The position numbers were made by a program, and so were the translations under genes. Below the pieces are notes generated by a model, which ran no database searches, had not been told where the DNA came from, and worked only from the letters and a program-made list of their open reading frames with translations. A stretch of 64,000 nt of DNA from Streptomyces sp. NBC_00370 (GTDB lineage Bacteria; Actinomycetota; Actinomycetes; Streptomycetales; Streptomycetaceae): assembly GCF_036084755.1 (NCBI RefSeq), contig NZ_CP107968.1:62001-126000 (forward strand), given 5' to 3'. Each line of letters starts with the position of its first letter. Positions within the stretch are counted from its first letter, which is position 1. Below are positions 44,802 through 53,819 of this stretch, piece after piece.

Positions 44802-47800
44802 CACAGTCCGGACGGGGGCCAACGCCCACGGAGCTGCTCAGCGCGGCAACCGTGATGCTCACCGTCCAGGACCGCACCGGAGAGACCTCTCAGGGCACTG
44901 GTTTTCTCATCACGCCGACCATTCTGGCCACGTGTGCCCATGTTGTGGAGCACGCACTTGATGAGCCAACCGCTGAAGTCTCCGGCCGGATCACCGCCTC
45001 GGGCCGTGAACTGCAGCTAAGACACATGCCGCACCGAAATTTTCGGGACAAAGACACTGGGATGGACCTGGCATTGCTGGACGTCATACCACGCCAGCCC
45101 GGACTGCCCCTGGAGCCAGCGCTGTTGTGCACCGCAGCAGAGGTCAAGGACGCGATGTGGACGTTCGGACATCCAGCAGGGCGTTTCAGAGAAGGCGAGC
45201 CGGCAACATTCGCCTTTGAAGGTTACGCTTTCCTCAGCCACGATCCTGATCGGCGTGTTGGATTGCCCCGGCTTAGGGGCACACCGGTCACTGGCGGCTT
45301 CAGCGGCAGCGCAGTGGTCAGTGCCCGCACGGGTGCGGTGTTCGGGATGCTCGTCACCTCGGATAGCAGAGGGAGTGCCCACATGATCGCCGCTGCCGAC
45401 ATCCTTGATCGTTGCCCGGAGGCAGCGCTGTACAGCGGGAGCCGCCCGAAGCGCTCGGCGTGGATCGAAAGTCTCACGGACGATCAGATCCGAAACGGAG
45501 GGTGGGAATATCCCGGGCCTCTGTTGAGAGCCTACCTGGCGGCGGTGCGGAAAGCTGCAGATGCCGTACGCCCGTTGGCCATGCCACGAGCAACGCCTGC
45601 GCCAGCACTTTCCTCGGTCTATGTCCGGCAACGCGCCGAGACGAAACCCGAAAGCGCCGGAGCCGTTGACGCCGCGGCAGGGACCGGCAACGTATTTCCC
45701 GCAGAAACACTGTTCCGGTCCAACCGCGACGGTGTGCTCCTGGGTGGGGCAGGGGCCGGCAAGTCGAGCCTGCTACGGATGGGCTCCAGACTTCTCGCGG
45801 AAGGGTGGCAGCGGGATGAGGAACGCACCGCGGTTCCCGTACTGATCGAGGCCGCCGAACTGATACCCCACAGGCCAATCCCCGAGGCCCTGGCCGCTGG
45901 TGTCCAGGCGGACGGACCGGTGGCCGACCTACGGCGCGACTGGCCGGCAGAGCTCTTCCGTCACGCCCCTGCACCCAACGCGCGTTGGCTTGTGCTCGTT
46001 GACGGCCTGGACGAGATCGTGGATGCCTACCAGCGGCAGCTGGTTCTGGAGAAACTTCTCCGTTGGCGTACGCGGGAAGACACAAAGGTCACGCACCAGT
46101 TCTTGGTCGCGACACGCCCACTGCCCGACGCCGAGTGGCAACGGACCGGAATCCGGAACTGGACGCAGCACACGTTGCTACCGCTGGACCCTGCACAGTT
46201 GCCTGCATTCGCTGAGGGCTGGTTTACAGCCCTAGCCATGGGCAACCCCGCCGCTGCCTCCGCGCGTTTCATGTGGCAAGTTCGCATGGCAGGGCTGGAA
46301 CCGATGGCTACCGTGCCGTTGATGGCAGAGATGCTGTGCCAGCTGTTTGCCGACCATCCGAATCAACCGCTACCCGCAGACCGCATCGCCCTGTACGAGG
46401 CGTACTTGGCGCTGCGCTACCGAAGCTGGAAGGCCACAGGCCACGGAACTCCCCTCGCCGAGATCCATGCCACCTTCTTGACGCAGCGCGGCCCAGACGC
46501 CGCGAAATCCGCCGTGCAGCTCTATGGCGAGATACCTGATCACATCGGCCGACTCGCACTGACCCGTCACCACGGCGACCCGAGCAACGCAGTCGGCCTT
46601 CTCGTCGACTGGACGGTTGCTCACAGCCATTCCCTACCGCCGGAGGAGCGATCGACCGTCATCGCTGAAGGTCTGCGCCGCAGCGGCTTGTTCACCAAGC
46701 GCGGTGACGACTTCGATTTCCTTCACCAAACACTGCTCGATTTCATCGCCGCACAACACATTGCAGCAGATCCCGCACTCACCCGCCGAACCCTGAAGGA
46801 CCTATTTGGCCCTTGGTGGTACCGGTCCCGCCGTTCCCCTCCCAGGACCAATGACTCCTTCACCCGCTTCCTGCTTCACGCGCTTCACCGGCAGGGCAGT
46901 CCTGTCATCATCCGACTTCTTTACCAGTGGGCGAGTGATCCGGAAGGCGCTCGGCTCATTGCGGCGCTAGCCATGGATGGCGCCCAGCTGACGCCAGCGC
47001 TCAGGGATACAGCGAGCGACACCATCATCGAGCATCTCCCCTGGACTTATGACGGAAACGGCCGACTGGAGGCTGCGCACGCGTTGGCAGGGCTCAATGA
47101 TCATCGAGCCGCCGACGAGTACGCCGACCTCGCCGCAACGCGCGTTGACCTGCATTGGACTCGCATCCGAGCCGCAGAGGCGCTGGAAGCCCTCGGAGAC
47201 CCACGTGCAGCGGACACGTTCGCCGACCTCGCGACCGACACGTACATCATGGCCATGTGGCGCAGTGTCGCCGCAAAGGCCCTCGCACGACGAGGCGATA
47301 ATCGGACACCGACGATCCTGCGCGACCTCGCTACGTCATCCTTCCTACGCGAGGAAGAAATCACAGAGATGATCAACGCACTGGCCGCGCTGAACGACGA
47401 GGCAGTCCCGGACTTGTTGGAAAGCCTCGTTACCGACACGAAAATCGCCGGTGGCCTGCGCCTGGACGCAGCCGAGGCACTGGCCCGGAAAAGAATCCCC
47501 CACGCTGCCGGCCTGCTTGCCCATCTGGCCACGGGATATCAACTCAGTGATTCCGGGCGCTCACGAGTACTGCAGATTCTTACCCAACCCGAAACAGTAG
47601 GCGGGACCGACGCGCTCGGTGACCTGGCCACCGAGATAGCCCAGCACCCCGCCCGCCATAACGACGGTCTCTGGGAACCTATTCTCGCAGTGTTGGGGAA
47701 GTCAGCTGACCCTCATGCCACGGATCTGCTCATCGGCATCGTCGGCAACACTGACGCCCCGCAGTACATGCGAGCCGACGCCGCGGAGCAGCTGGGCGAA

Positions 47801-48394
47801 CGAGGTGACCGCCGCGGCTCCGAGATACTCGCGTCACTCTGTGCCGACACAGACGCCCGCGCCGAATACCGTGTCCGTATCGCAGCCGCACTGGCTCGAC
47901 TCGCCGACCCCCGCGGAGCAGACACCTTAGCAACAATGCTCGACGACCCTTGGGTTGAGCAGGACACTCGTACCGACGCGGCGCTGGCGCTGGCAGATAT
48001 TGGGGACCCACGCGCCTCTGATGCTCTTGCCCACGTCTGCGCCGAAGGATCTCCATCGCTTCAAGCGGCGGTACGCCTGGCTGAGTTGGGAGATCCGCGG
48101 GCAGTGCAGCCGCTCGCGGTCCTTATTGAACGGACGGACGGTGAATGGCGGAAGGGTCCCCGTAGGCGCGGCTACTTCCCACCTGACCCGTTCAGATTGC
48201 GTTGGTGGTGGGATCGGATCGACGGAGCAATGCATGCCCTCAGCGCTCTCGCTACAGAGGAGGCAACTCAGGCGCTGACCAATCTCGCCTTGAGCAGTGC
48301 ACTCACCCACGGCGTACGGGTTCGGGCCGCAGAAGAGCTCGTACGGCGAGGTGACCCCCAAGGCGGGCCCGTTCTTGCAGCCCTAGAAGGATAG
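44798..48394 (+). CDS. Trypsin-NACHT-HEAT conflict protein
   Basis: This 1198-residue protein starts with a trypsin-like domain: His48 in ILATCAHVVEHA, Asp90 in TGMDLALLDV and Ser169 in TGGFSGSAVV form the triad. A linker leads to a NACHT NTPase with Walker A LLGGAGAGKSSL (315-325) and Walker B WLVLVDGLDEIVDA (397-410). From about 690 to the end are HEAT-like repeats (ALAGLNDHRAADEYADLA; AAEALEALGDPRAADTFADL; ALADIGDPRASDALAHV). The layout is that of NLR-like sensors: repeats detect, NACHT assembles, the protease acts. No signal peptide is present. It is encoded with its trypsin-co-occurring partner. This type has been proposed in comparative genomics as a conflict system. Confidence 0.9.
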   Translation: MTQSGRGPTPTELLSAATVMLTVQDRTGETSQGTGFLITPTILATCAHVVEHALDEPTAEVSGRITASGRELQLRHMPHRNFRDKDTGMDLALLDVIPRQPGLPLEPALLCTAAEVKDAMWTFGHPAGRFREGEPATFAFEGYAFLSHDPDRRVGLPRLRGTPVTGGFSGSAVVSARTGAVFGMLVTSDSRGSAHMIAAADILDRCPEAALYSGSRPKRSAWIESLTDDQIRNGGWEYPGPLLRAYLAAVRKAADAVRPLAMPRATPAPALSSVYVRQRAETKPESAGAVDAAAGTGNVFPAETLFRSNRDGVLLGGAGAGKSSLLRMGSRLLAEGWQRDEERTAVPVLIEAAELIPHRPIPEALAAGVQADGPVADLRRDWPAELFRHAPAPNARWLVLVDGLDEIVDAYQRQLVLEKLLRWRTREDTKVTHQFLVATRPLPDAEWQRTGIRNWTQHTLLPLDPAQLPAFAEGWFTALAMGNPAAASARFMWQVRMAGLEPMATVPLMAEMLCQLFADHPNQPLPADRIALYEAYLALRYRSWKATGHGTPLAEIHATFLTQRGPDAAKSAVQLYGEIPDHIGRLALTRHHGDPSNAVGLLVDWTVAHSHSLPPEERSTVIAEGLRRSGLFTKRGDDFDFLHQTLLDFIAAQHIAADPALTRRTLKDLFGPWWYRSRRSPPRTNDSFTRFLLHALHRQGSPVIIRLLYQWASDPEGARLIAALAMDGAQLTPALRDTASDTIIEHLPWTYDGNGRLEAAHALAGLNDHRAADEYADLAATRVDLHWTRIRAAEALEALGDPRAADTFADLATDTYIMAMWRSVAAKALARRGDNRTPTILRDLATSSFLREEEITEMINALAALNDEAVPDLLESLVTDTKIAGGLRLDAAEALARKRIPHAAGLLAHLATGYQLSDSGRSRVLQILTQPETVGGTDALGDLATEIAQHPARHNDGLWEPILAVLGKSADPHATDLLIGIVGNTDAPQYMRADAAEQLGERGDRRGSEILASLCADTDARAEYRVRIAAALARLADPRGADTLATMLDDPWVEQDTRTDAALALADIGDPRASDALAHVCAEGSPSLQAAVRLAELGDPRAVQPLAVLIERTDGEWRKGPRRRGYFPPDPFRLRWWWDRIDGAMHALSALATEEATQALTNLALSSALTHGVRVRAAEELVRRGDPQGGPVLAALEG

Positions 48395-48738
48395 CTCCGA
48401 CAGCGGAATTACGAATCCGGCTGGCGGGCAGGCTCGAGATCGTTGGCACAGGCACTGCAACAGGACAAGCGGACCGTACCGCTCACTATCCACACGGGCG
48501 CGCTGAGATTCGCCGCGTCCCGTGAGACATGTCGAGAGCTCGCTGGTCAGAAGCGCCAGTACGGCATTTCAGGTGATCACTTTGTCGCATCGCGCGAAAC
48601 GGATCGAGGACTTCAGTTTCTGCAGGTCACCGAGGACTGGGGAGACCTCCCGCTTTCACCTGTTGCTGGGGACCGCTGGCGTCTCCGGGCGCTGCACACA
48701 CCGCAGCAATACCCGGTCAGTGGGCGCGCTGGAATCGC
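48395..48738. other. Gap between convergent NTPase genes
   Basis: The 344 bp between the rightward trypsin-NACHT gene and the leftward NB-ARC gene contain no frame with codon bias. I see no strong hairpin near either stop. Confidence 0.4.
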
Positions 48739-51435
48739 TCACTGACGGCGGCGGAAGCGACGGGCGCGGGGTGCGGGGCGGGTGAGTGTCGTGGTTAGTT
48801 CGCTGTCGGCAAGGTCGGGGAAGGGCATGGCGGCGGCGTGGTGATGAATTCGGGACTGCTGGAGGGCGTGCAGTACGTCGTTGCGCAAGCCAGCGGCGCC
48901 GTAGAGGCGGGCCAGGCGGAAGCTGGCCTGAGCGGCTCCGACGTGGTCGAGAGGGCCGGCGAGGGCTTGCTCTGCCAGCGTGATGGCGTCGCTGAGGCGG
49001 TTTGCCTCGGCGTGCATCAGGGCTTGCACGGTCAGTGCCCTGCTGCGCCCCCGATGGTCGCCGCAGGCTTCGGTCTCCTGAAGCCCGCGGCGGATCAGTT
49101 CGGCGGCAGAGTGATCACCCTCGTAGAGCGCCATGTCCGCCAGCCCCAGGGTCGCCCAAGTGTGCCCGCGGTGGTCCCGGACAGCCTGCAGGAGCTGAGC
49201 GGCGTGCTCGTAGTGGATGCGAGCTGCGGACCACCGCGAATCCTGTGCGCGACGGCTTATGAGGTCGCGCCCCGGCCAGGGGCCTGCGTACCACCGGCGA
49301 GGGAGCGGGCAACCGCCCACCGTGCTCTCCTTCTCGGTGTCGCCGCGGGTGCGCAAAATCCAGCCGACACCGCGGCTTTCCTCGTTGCCAGCGAACAGGG
49401 CCTCCGCCTCATCGAGTTGGGCGAGGGCTTCGGTGTAGTGAGCATGGTGCCGGCTGATGACCGCCTTTTCCCTCAGGGTCCAGGCCAGCCCGCGCTCAAG
49501 CGGCAAGGCCCTGAAGAGCCTCTCGGCCGCGTCGAGCGTTCGCTCCGCATCCCGCAGCGCGCCCTGCTGTCGTTGCAGGATTCCCAGGTTGCCCAGGGCG
49601 TCGCTCTCGCCATGTACGTCCCCCGAACTCTGGAAGAGAGCGATCGCTTCGCTGAAGCACTCCGCGGCCCTTCCCACGTCACTGCCGCCGGCACGCAAGG
49701 CTTCGCCGAGGTTGCGCAGCAGCGCGGCACGGGCCCCGCCGTCCCCCAGACGGTCGGCCGCGTCCAGAGCGAGCTCATGGACCTGGTTGCTGATGTCCCA
49801 GCGCCACTGATGCTCAAGAGCGATACTCATCGCGTCGGTGATTTCCCAGCACAGCTGCCACCACCCGCGAGCGTGAGCGTGGGCGACAGCTGCCACTAGC
49901 ACGACCCGCTCGGCTTCGAACCACTCGACGGCCTCCCACACGTCACCCACCACAGCCTCCTCCGGTGGCGGACGATGGACCGCCCCGTCACGGCTGCTGT
50001 GCCGGGCACCGGAAGGCCGCAACTGTGCGTCGGCTACGTCGGCCGCGCTGAGGAGAGCACCCAGAAGACGCTGCACCGCGCTGTCGACCTCGTCGACCGG
50101 CTGCTGGGCCGCCCTCTCCTTGGAGAACCCGCGCGTGAGATCGTGCAGCACGATGCGTTGGCCACCTGTCTCGCCGCGGCGAGCCTGTACGAGATGCACC
50201 AGCAGCAGTCCCTCCAGACACGCGTCGGCCGCATCAGCGTCCACGTCCAGCAAAGGCGACAGCGCCCAGGCAGGCAGGTCGGGAGTGTCCAGGGCCGGCA
50301 ACAGTCTGAACGCACGCTGCTGCAAAGAAGGGAGCGCCTGATAGCAGGCGAGGAAGACCGCGCGCACGCTGCGCTCGCCCAGGCTCAGCACATCCAGCCG
50401 CCGATGATCGTTGGCGAGATCGCGGGCGAACGAGCCCACTGTACGCGCGGGAAACGTGGCCAACCGCGCTCCCGCGATGCGCAGGGCCAGCGGGAGCCCG
50501 CCGCACAGACGGACCACGTCGCGACCTGCTTCGGGGTCCTCATCCACCCGGTCCCTGCCGCCGACCCGTCTCAACAGATCCCAAGCGGTGCCTTCGTCCA
50601 GCCCCGCCAATGCGATGCGCTCACTCACGGCAAGCGTGGCAAGTACCTGGCGGCTGGTGATCAGGACCGCGCACGAAGACCCACCCGGCATCAGCGCACC
50701 CACCTGCTCTTCACTGGCTGCGTTGTCCAGGACGATCAGGACACGTCGGTCGGCCAACTCCGTGCGGAACTGCCGTGTTCGTCCGGCCTCGTCATCGGGG
50801 ATTCGTCCGCGCGGTACTCCCAGAGCAACCAGAAAGTCACCCAGGACATCACCCACGGCAGCCGGACGTTCCTCCGTCCCGTTCAAGTCGACGAAGAGCT
50901 GCCCGTCCGGGAAAGACGGCATCAGCTCATGAGCAGCGTGCACCACGACGGATGTCTTGCCGATCCCTCCCGGACCGTGCACCAGGCACACCCTGCCCCC
51001 GCCCGGACGCTCAGTAGCCTCCACCAGCCGCGCCAACTCCCGGCCACGACCGGTGAAGTCCGCCAGCGCCGGTGGCAGCTGACGCGGGATGCTGAACGGT
51101 TCCAGAGGAAGGAGAGCGCTGTGGGCGAGGACCGGCGCGTGCGGCGACAGCAGCACCCGCAGCTCCTCAACCCCTTCAGGATCCTGCCCCAAAGCGAGTA
51201 CCAGGCGGCGCCGCAGCAGAGCCTGTGCAGCCGAAGAGCGGCCCGCCTCCTCGATGAGAGCCGCACCCTCCTCACCGGGCAGCCGCCCGGCGATCCACCG
51301 GTACAGCCATCCCAGCCGATCGGCCACCGACTGCTCCACATCCTCCATCGCGCGATCCGCCAGACCGACACCCAGCCTCTTCGCAGACGCAATCGCCAAG
51401 GCGACCACTGCCGCCACGAGCTCCTCGACCGACAT
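48739..51435 (-). CDS. NB-ARC/TPR protein with N-terminal helical domain
   Basis: This 898-residue protein has no DNA-binding domain, unlike AfsR/SARP proteins. Residues 1-80 are a small helical unit (VEELVAAVVALAIASAKRLG; SVADRLGWLYRWIAG) that may act as an adaptor or effector-recruiting domain. The NB-ARC NTPase spans about 125-480: TGRGRELARLVEA, Walker A VHGPGGIGKTS (152-162), Walker B RRVLIVLDNAAS, SCAVLITSR sensor, GGLPLALRIAGARLA and the MHD-like IVLHDLTRG. TPRs fill 590-880 (ALLRNLGEALRAGGSDVGRA; ALGNLGILQRQQGALRDAER), with an odd Pro/Trp-rich insertion around CPLPRRWYAGPWPGRDL. The ATG at 51435 fits. It is convergent with the trypsin-NACHT operon and has no partner on its strand. Confidence 0.85.
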   Translation of the reverse strand: MSVEELVAAVVALAIASAKRLGVGLADRAMEDVEQSVADRLGWLYRWIAGRLPGEEGAALIEEAGRSSAAQALLRRRLVLALGQDPEGVEELRVLLSPHAPVLAHSALLPLEPFSIPRQLPPALADFTGRGRELARLVEATERPGGGRVCLVHGPGGIGKTSVVVHAAHELMPSFPDGQLFVDLNGTEERPAAVGDVLGDFLVALGVPRGRIPDDEAGRTRQFRTELADRRVLIVLDNAASEEQVGALMPGGSSCAVLITSRQVLATLAVSERIALAGLDEGTAWDLLRRVGGRDRVDEDPEAGRDVVRLCGGLPLALRIAGARLATFPARTVGSFARDLANDHRRLDVLSLGERSVRAVFLACYQALPSLQQRAFRLLPALDTPDLPAWALSPLLDVDADAADACLEGLLLVHLVQARRGETGGQRIVLHDLTRGFSKERAAQQPVDEVDSAVQRLLGALLSAADVADAQLRPSGARHSSRDGAVHRPPPEEAVVGDVWEAVEWFEAERVVLVAAVAHAHARGWWQLCWEITDAMSIALEHQWRWDISNQVHELALDAADRLGDGGARAALLRNLGEALRAGGSDVGRAAECFSEAIALFQSSGDVHGESDALGNLGILQRQQGALRDAERTLDAAERLFRALPLERGLAWTLREKAVISRHHAHYTEALAQLDEAEALFAGNEESRGVGWILRTRGDTEKESTVGGCPLPRRWYAGPWPGRDLISRRAQDSRWSAARIHYEHAAQLLQAVRDHRGHTWATLGLADMALYEGDHSAAELIRRGLQETEACGDHRGRSRALTVQALMHAEANRLSDAITLAEQALAGPLDHVGAAQASFRLARLYGAAGLRNDVLHALQQSRIHHHAAAMPFPDLADSELTTTLTRPAPRARRFRRRQ

Positions 51436-51642
51436 CGATTGCCCCCCGGTCTACCGCGGTCGCAGCCGCGCCATCCCCCAACGCGCTACCGCCGCCCGAC
51501 GTCAGTCATACCCAGGACTCCGTCTAACAGCACCTGGGCACTCTTCCAATGGCCACCGGTGACATTTCACGCGGCCCCCTGCCCGAAATTCGCCGTAACT
51601 GCGACTCGCGCAAGTTCAGCCGTCCGCGCATCGATTCGAAGG

Positions 51643-51864
51643 TCAAACCGGGGTGCTGCCCCACATGCCAAGCGCGTCCACGATCGCCATTGCTCCCTCG
51701 ATCGCCCGTAGGTCGCCGTACGGACCATGCCCCGCCCCGAAGCAGCCCTGCGCACTCAGGATCTGCCGCGGATCCCCCAGGAGGCCGCCCAGGTGCGGCC
51801 ACGCGCTGCATGGTGACTTAACGACCCAGTTGGACAAAACCTCCGTCGCGGTGCGCAACGGCAT
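51643..51864 (-). CDS. Small hypothetical protein, 73 residues
   Basis: The frame from ATG 51864 (GAGGATCC before it) has coding-like codon use: MPLRTATEVLSNWVVKSPCS, LGGLLGDPRQILSAQGCFGA and LRAIEGAMAIVDALGMWG. No domain is recognised. It is divergent from the LRR-Roc gene by 42 bp and may share its promoter region. Confidence 0.4.
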   Translation of the reverse strand: MPLRTATEVLSNWVVKSPCSAWPHLGGLLGDPRQILSAQGCFGAGHGPYGDLRAIEGAMAIVDALGMWGSTPV

Positions 51865-51906
51865 GGCAGGATCCTCGCCCACGGGCGGGCATGGAGGGGT
51901 AGGCGC

Positions 51907-52815
51907 GTGAGTGGAGCAGGGGACGCGGTTGGGGCGTCCGATGTCGATCCAGACGGCGGGGGCGTAGTAGCAGCGCGCGGCGAGGGGCAGGTGGAAGCAC
52001 AGCGGTTGATCGCGGACTGTCTGCGCGAAAAGGACGACGTCCTGGACCTGGGCCGGCTCGGCCTCACCTCTGTACCCGAGTCGATCGGCGAGCTTACCCA
52101 TCTCTCCCGACTCCACCTCAATGACAACCGCCTCACCGCACTGCCCCCGGAAATCGGCCTCCTCAAACACCTCAGCACGCTGCATGCGGAAGGCAACGTA
52201 CTCACCGAACTCCCTCCGGAGTTAGCCCGGTTGACCCGGATCAGGTACCTCTACCTGGGGAGCAACCGCCTTACCGACCTCCCGGCGTTCCTGGGCGGCC
52301 TCCGGCGCCTGGATGTCATCGAGGTGGACGACAACCCCTTGGTCAGCCCGCCACCCGAGATCCTCGCGGGGGGCCCGGGTTCCATCATCGCCTTCCTCCG
52401 GTCGCAGGGGCGCGGCACCGCACACCACTGGGCATCCAAGGTGCTCCTGGTCGGCCAGGGCAGGTCGGGCAAGACCTCGCTGCTCAAAGCGCTGCGCGGG
52501 GAGCCCTTCAGTCTGGCCGAGGACAGCACTCACGGTCTTGAGGTGTCCCACCTCCGCCTGCCTCACCCCGATCCTCCCGGGTCTACCGACCGCATCATCA
52601 TGGACCTGACCACCTGGGGTTTCGGTGGCCAGGACATCTATCATGCAACCCTGCAGTGTTTCCTGACAGACCGTTCGCTTTTCTTACCCCTGTGGGACGC
52701 CCAGGTGGGCTGGCAGGAGAGCAAGCTCCATTACTGGCTGGACCTGATCAAGGCCCGCGCACACCAGGCTCCGGTGATCCTCGTCGCGACCCAGCTGGAC
52801 CCCCGGCCGGCGGAC
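51907..52815 (+). pseudogene. LRR-Roc (ROCO-type) GTPase gene, truncated
   Basis: The GTG at 51907 has GGAGGGG eight bases upstream. About 4-5 leucine-rich repeats follow (VPESIGELTHLSRLHLNDNR; LPPEIGLLKHLSTLHAEGN; LARLTRIRYLYLGSNRLTDL). Then comes a Roc GTPase domain: P-loop SKVLLVGQGRSGKTSLLKAL, switch region DLTTWGFGGQDIYHATLQCF, FLPLWDAQVGWQES and PVILVATQLDPRPAD for guanine recognition. Homology stops just after PRPADA near 52815. The COR domain and everything after it are gone. The frame stays open only because it runs antisense to the next genes. In bacteria such LRR-ROCO genes occur with other conflict NTPases, as here. Confidence 0.75.
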
Positions 52816-52819
52816 GCGC

Positions 52820-53013
52820 TCGCCAGTCGTGCTCCTCGGCCAGGGTGCGCCGCCGACTCCACCGCCAGGGGAAACGTCGCCTGGGCGGTGGAGCGGGGCC
52901 CCGAAGGGGAGTTGCTTGCGGCGGGTGACGGCGAGGGGCGCCATGGCCACGGCGGTCATGGCTGTTCGCTGCTGGTCGGCGAGGAGGAAGGAGAAGCCGG
53001 TGCTGTCGCGCAC
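52820..53013 (-). pseudogene. Truncated second gene of the 53.8-kb operon
   Basis: A GTG at 53013 two bases after the preceding gene's stop opens a frame with strong codon bias: RDSTGFSFLLADQQRTAMTA, then VAMAPLAVTRRKQLPFGAPL. The bias is lost near 52820, exactly where the Roc homology of the opposite gene ends. It looks like the beginning of a gene cut off by the same rearrangement. No family is recognised. Confidence 0.45.
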
Positions 53014-53015
53014 GG

Positions 53016-53819
53016 TCAGAGGTGGTGGCGTGCGAGGCTCTCGGCGGCGCGGCAGAGGTCACGTTGGTCTGCGATGAAGTACCGCATGGGCGTGGGTGAG
53101 GGGTCGTTGTCGCCTCTGGCGCTTTGCCACGGGTTGCGGCCGGCCGCCAGTAGTCGCTCTGCGGCGTTTTCTGCGGCGCTGGCCAGGCTGGGTTCCAGCC
53201 AGCCGGTGCCCTCCAGGGGGGTACGGATGTCCGTGTACAGGATTTTCCACTGGGACCTAACGCGGTCGCGCCATTCCCGCATCTCTGTGTTGGCTTGCGG
53301 CCGCGAGCGCAGTCTGGGCCAACTGTCTGCCCGGCGGGCCGGGCAGAGATCGTTCCAGACGTCGAAGAAGGCTGCGGTGGCCGCTTCCCTTTCTGCGCTG
53401 TCGCCGGTGGTGCGCTTCATTTCCTCGAGGATCTGACTCATGACATCGAGTGAGGTGCGCAGCTGTGTGAGGTCGTTCACCGCGTACGGGCGGAGCAGCA
53501 GCTCTTGGAGGCGGGCTGTTTCTGTCTTCGCTCGGCCTCGGACGCGGGACAGTTGCCGGGCCTCGACCTCGGCGTTGCCGAGAGAGTTGAAGAAGAGGAG
53601 CGCGGCCGGGGCTCCGAAGCAGAGGCTGGTCATGCTCGAAATGATGTTGAGACCGAAGTCGTGGCCGTCCCAGCCGCCGTGTCCATCGATCCAGAAGCCC
53701 CAGGCGGCCAACGCTATCCCGACGGGGACCAGCACCTTGGCGAAGGTTCGGGTCTGCTGGGGCTTGGTATCCCACCAGTCCCCCACCCGGGAAAACACTC
53801 TCAGCACTACGTCCCCCAC
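53016..53819 (-). CDS. Two-helix membrane protein with cytosolic helical domain
   Basis: This 267-residue protein has two membrane helices at about 27-48 (FAKVLVPVGIALAAWGFWID) and 58-78 (NIISSMTSLCFGAPAALLFF). The rest is a long helical cytosolic domain, beginning with a basic coiled-coil-like stretch (RVRGRAKTETARLQELLLRP). No catalytic motif is visible. It was followed two bases later by another gene, now truncated, so the pair may have formed a system; this cannot be resolved. Confidence 0.6.
   Translation of the reverse strand: MGDVVLRVFSRVGDWWDTKPQQTRTFAKVLVPVGIALAAWGFWIDGHGGWDGHDFGLNIISSMTSLCFGAPAALLFFNSLGNAEVEARQLSRVRGRAKTETARLQELLLRPYAVNDLTQLRTSLDVMSQILEEMKRTTGDSAEREAATAAFFDVWNDLCPARRADSWPRLRSRPQANTEMREWRDRVRSQWKILYTDIRTPLEGTGWLEPSLASAAENAAERLLAAGRNPWQSARGDNDPSPTPMRYFIADQRDLCRAAESLARHHL

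Noticed and set aside
49975..51711. Plus-strand frame of 578 residues opposite the NB-ARC gene
   Set aside because: Gln/Arg/Pro-rich antisense frame; the opposite strand has complete NB-ARC and TPR motifs.
52816..53436. Extension of the LRR-Roc frame to 53436
   Set aside because: After the Roc GTPase motifs the frame has no COR resemblance and runs antisense to the membrane protein gene; the real homology ends near 52815.
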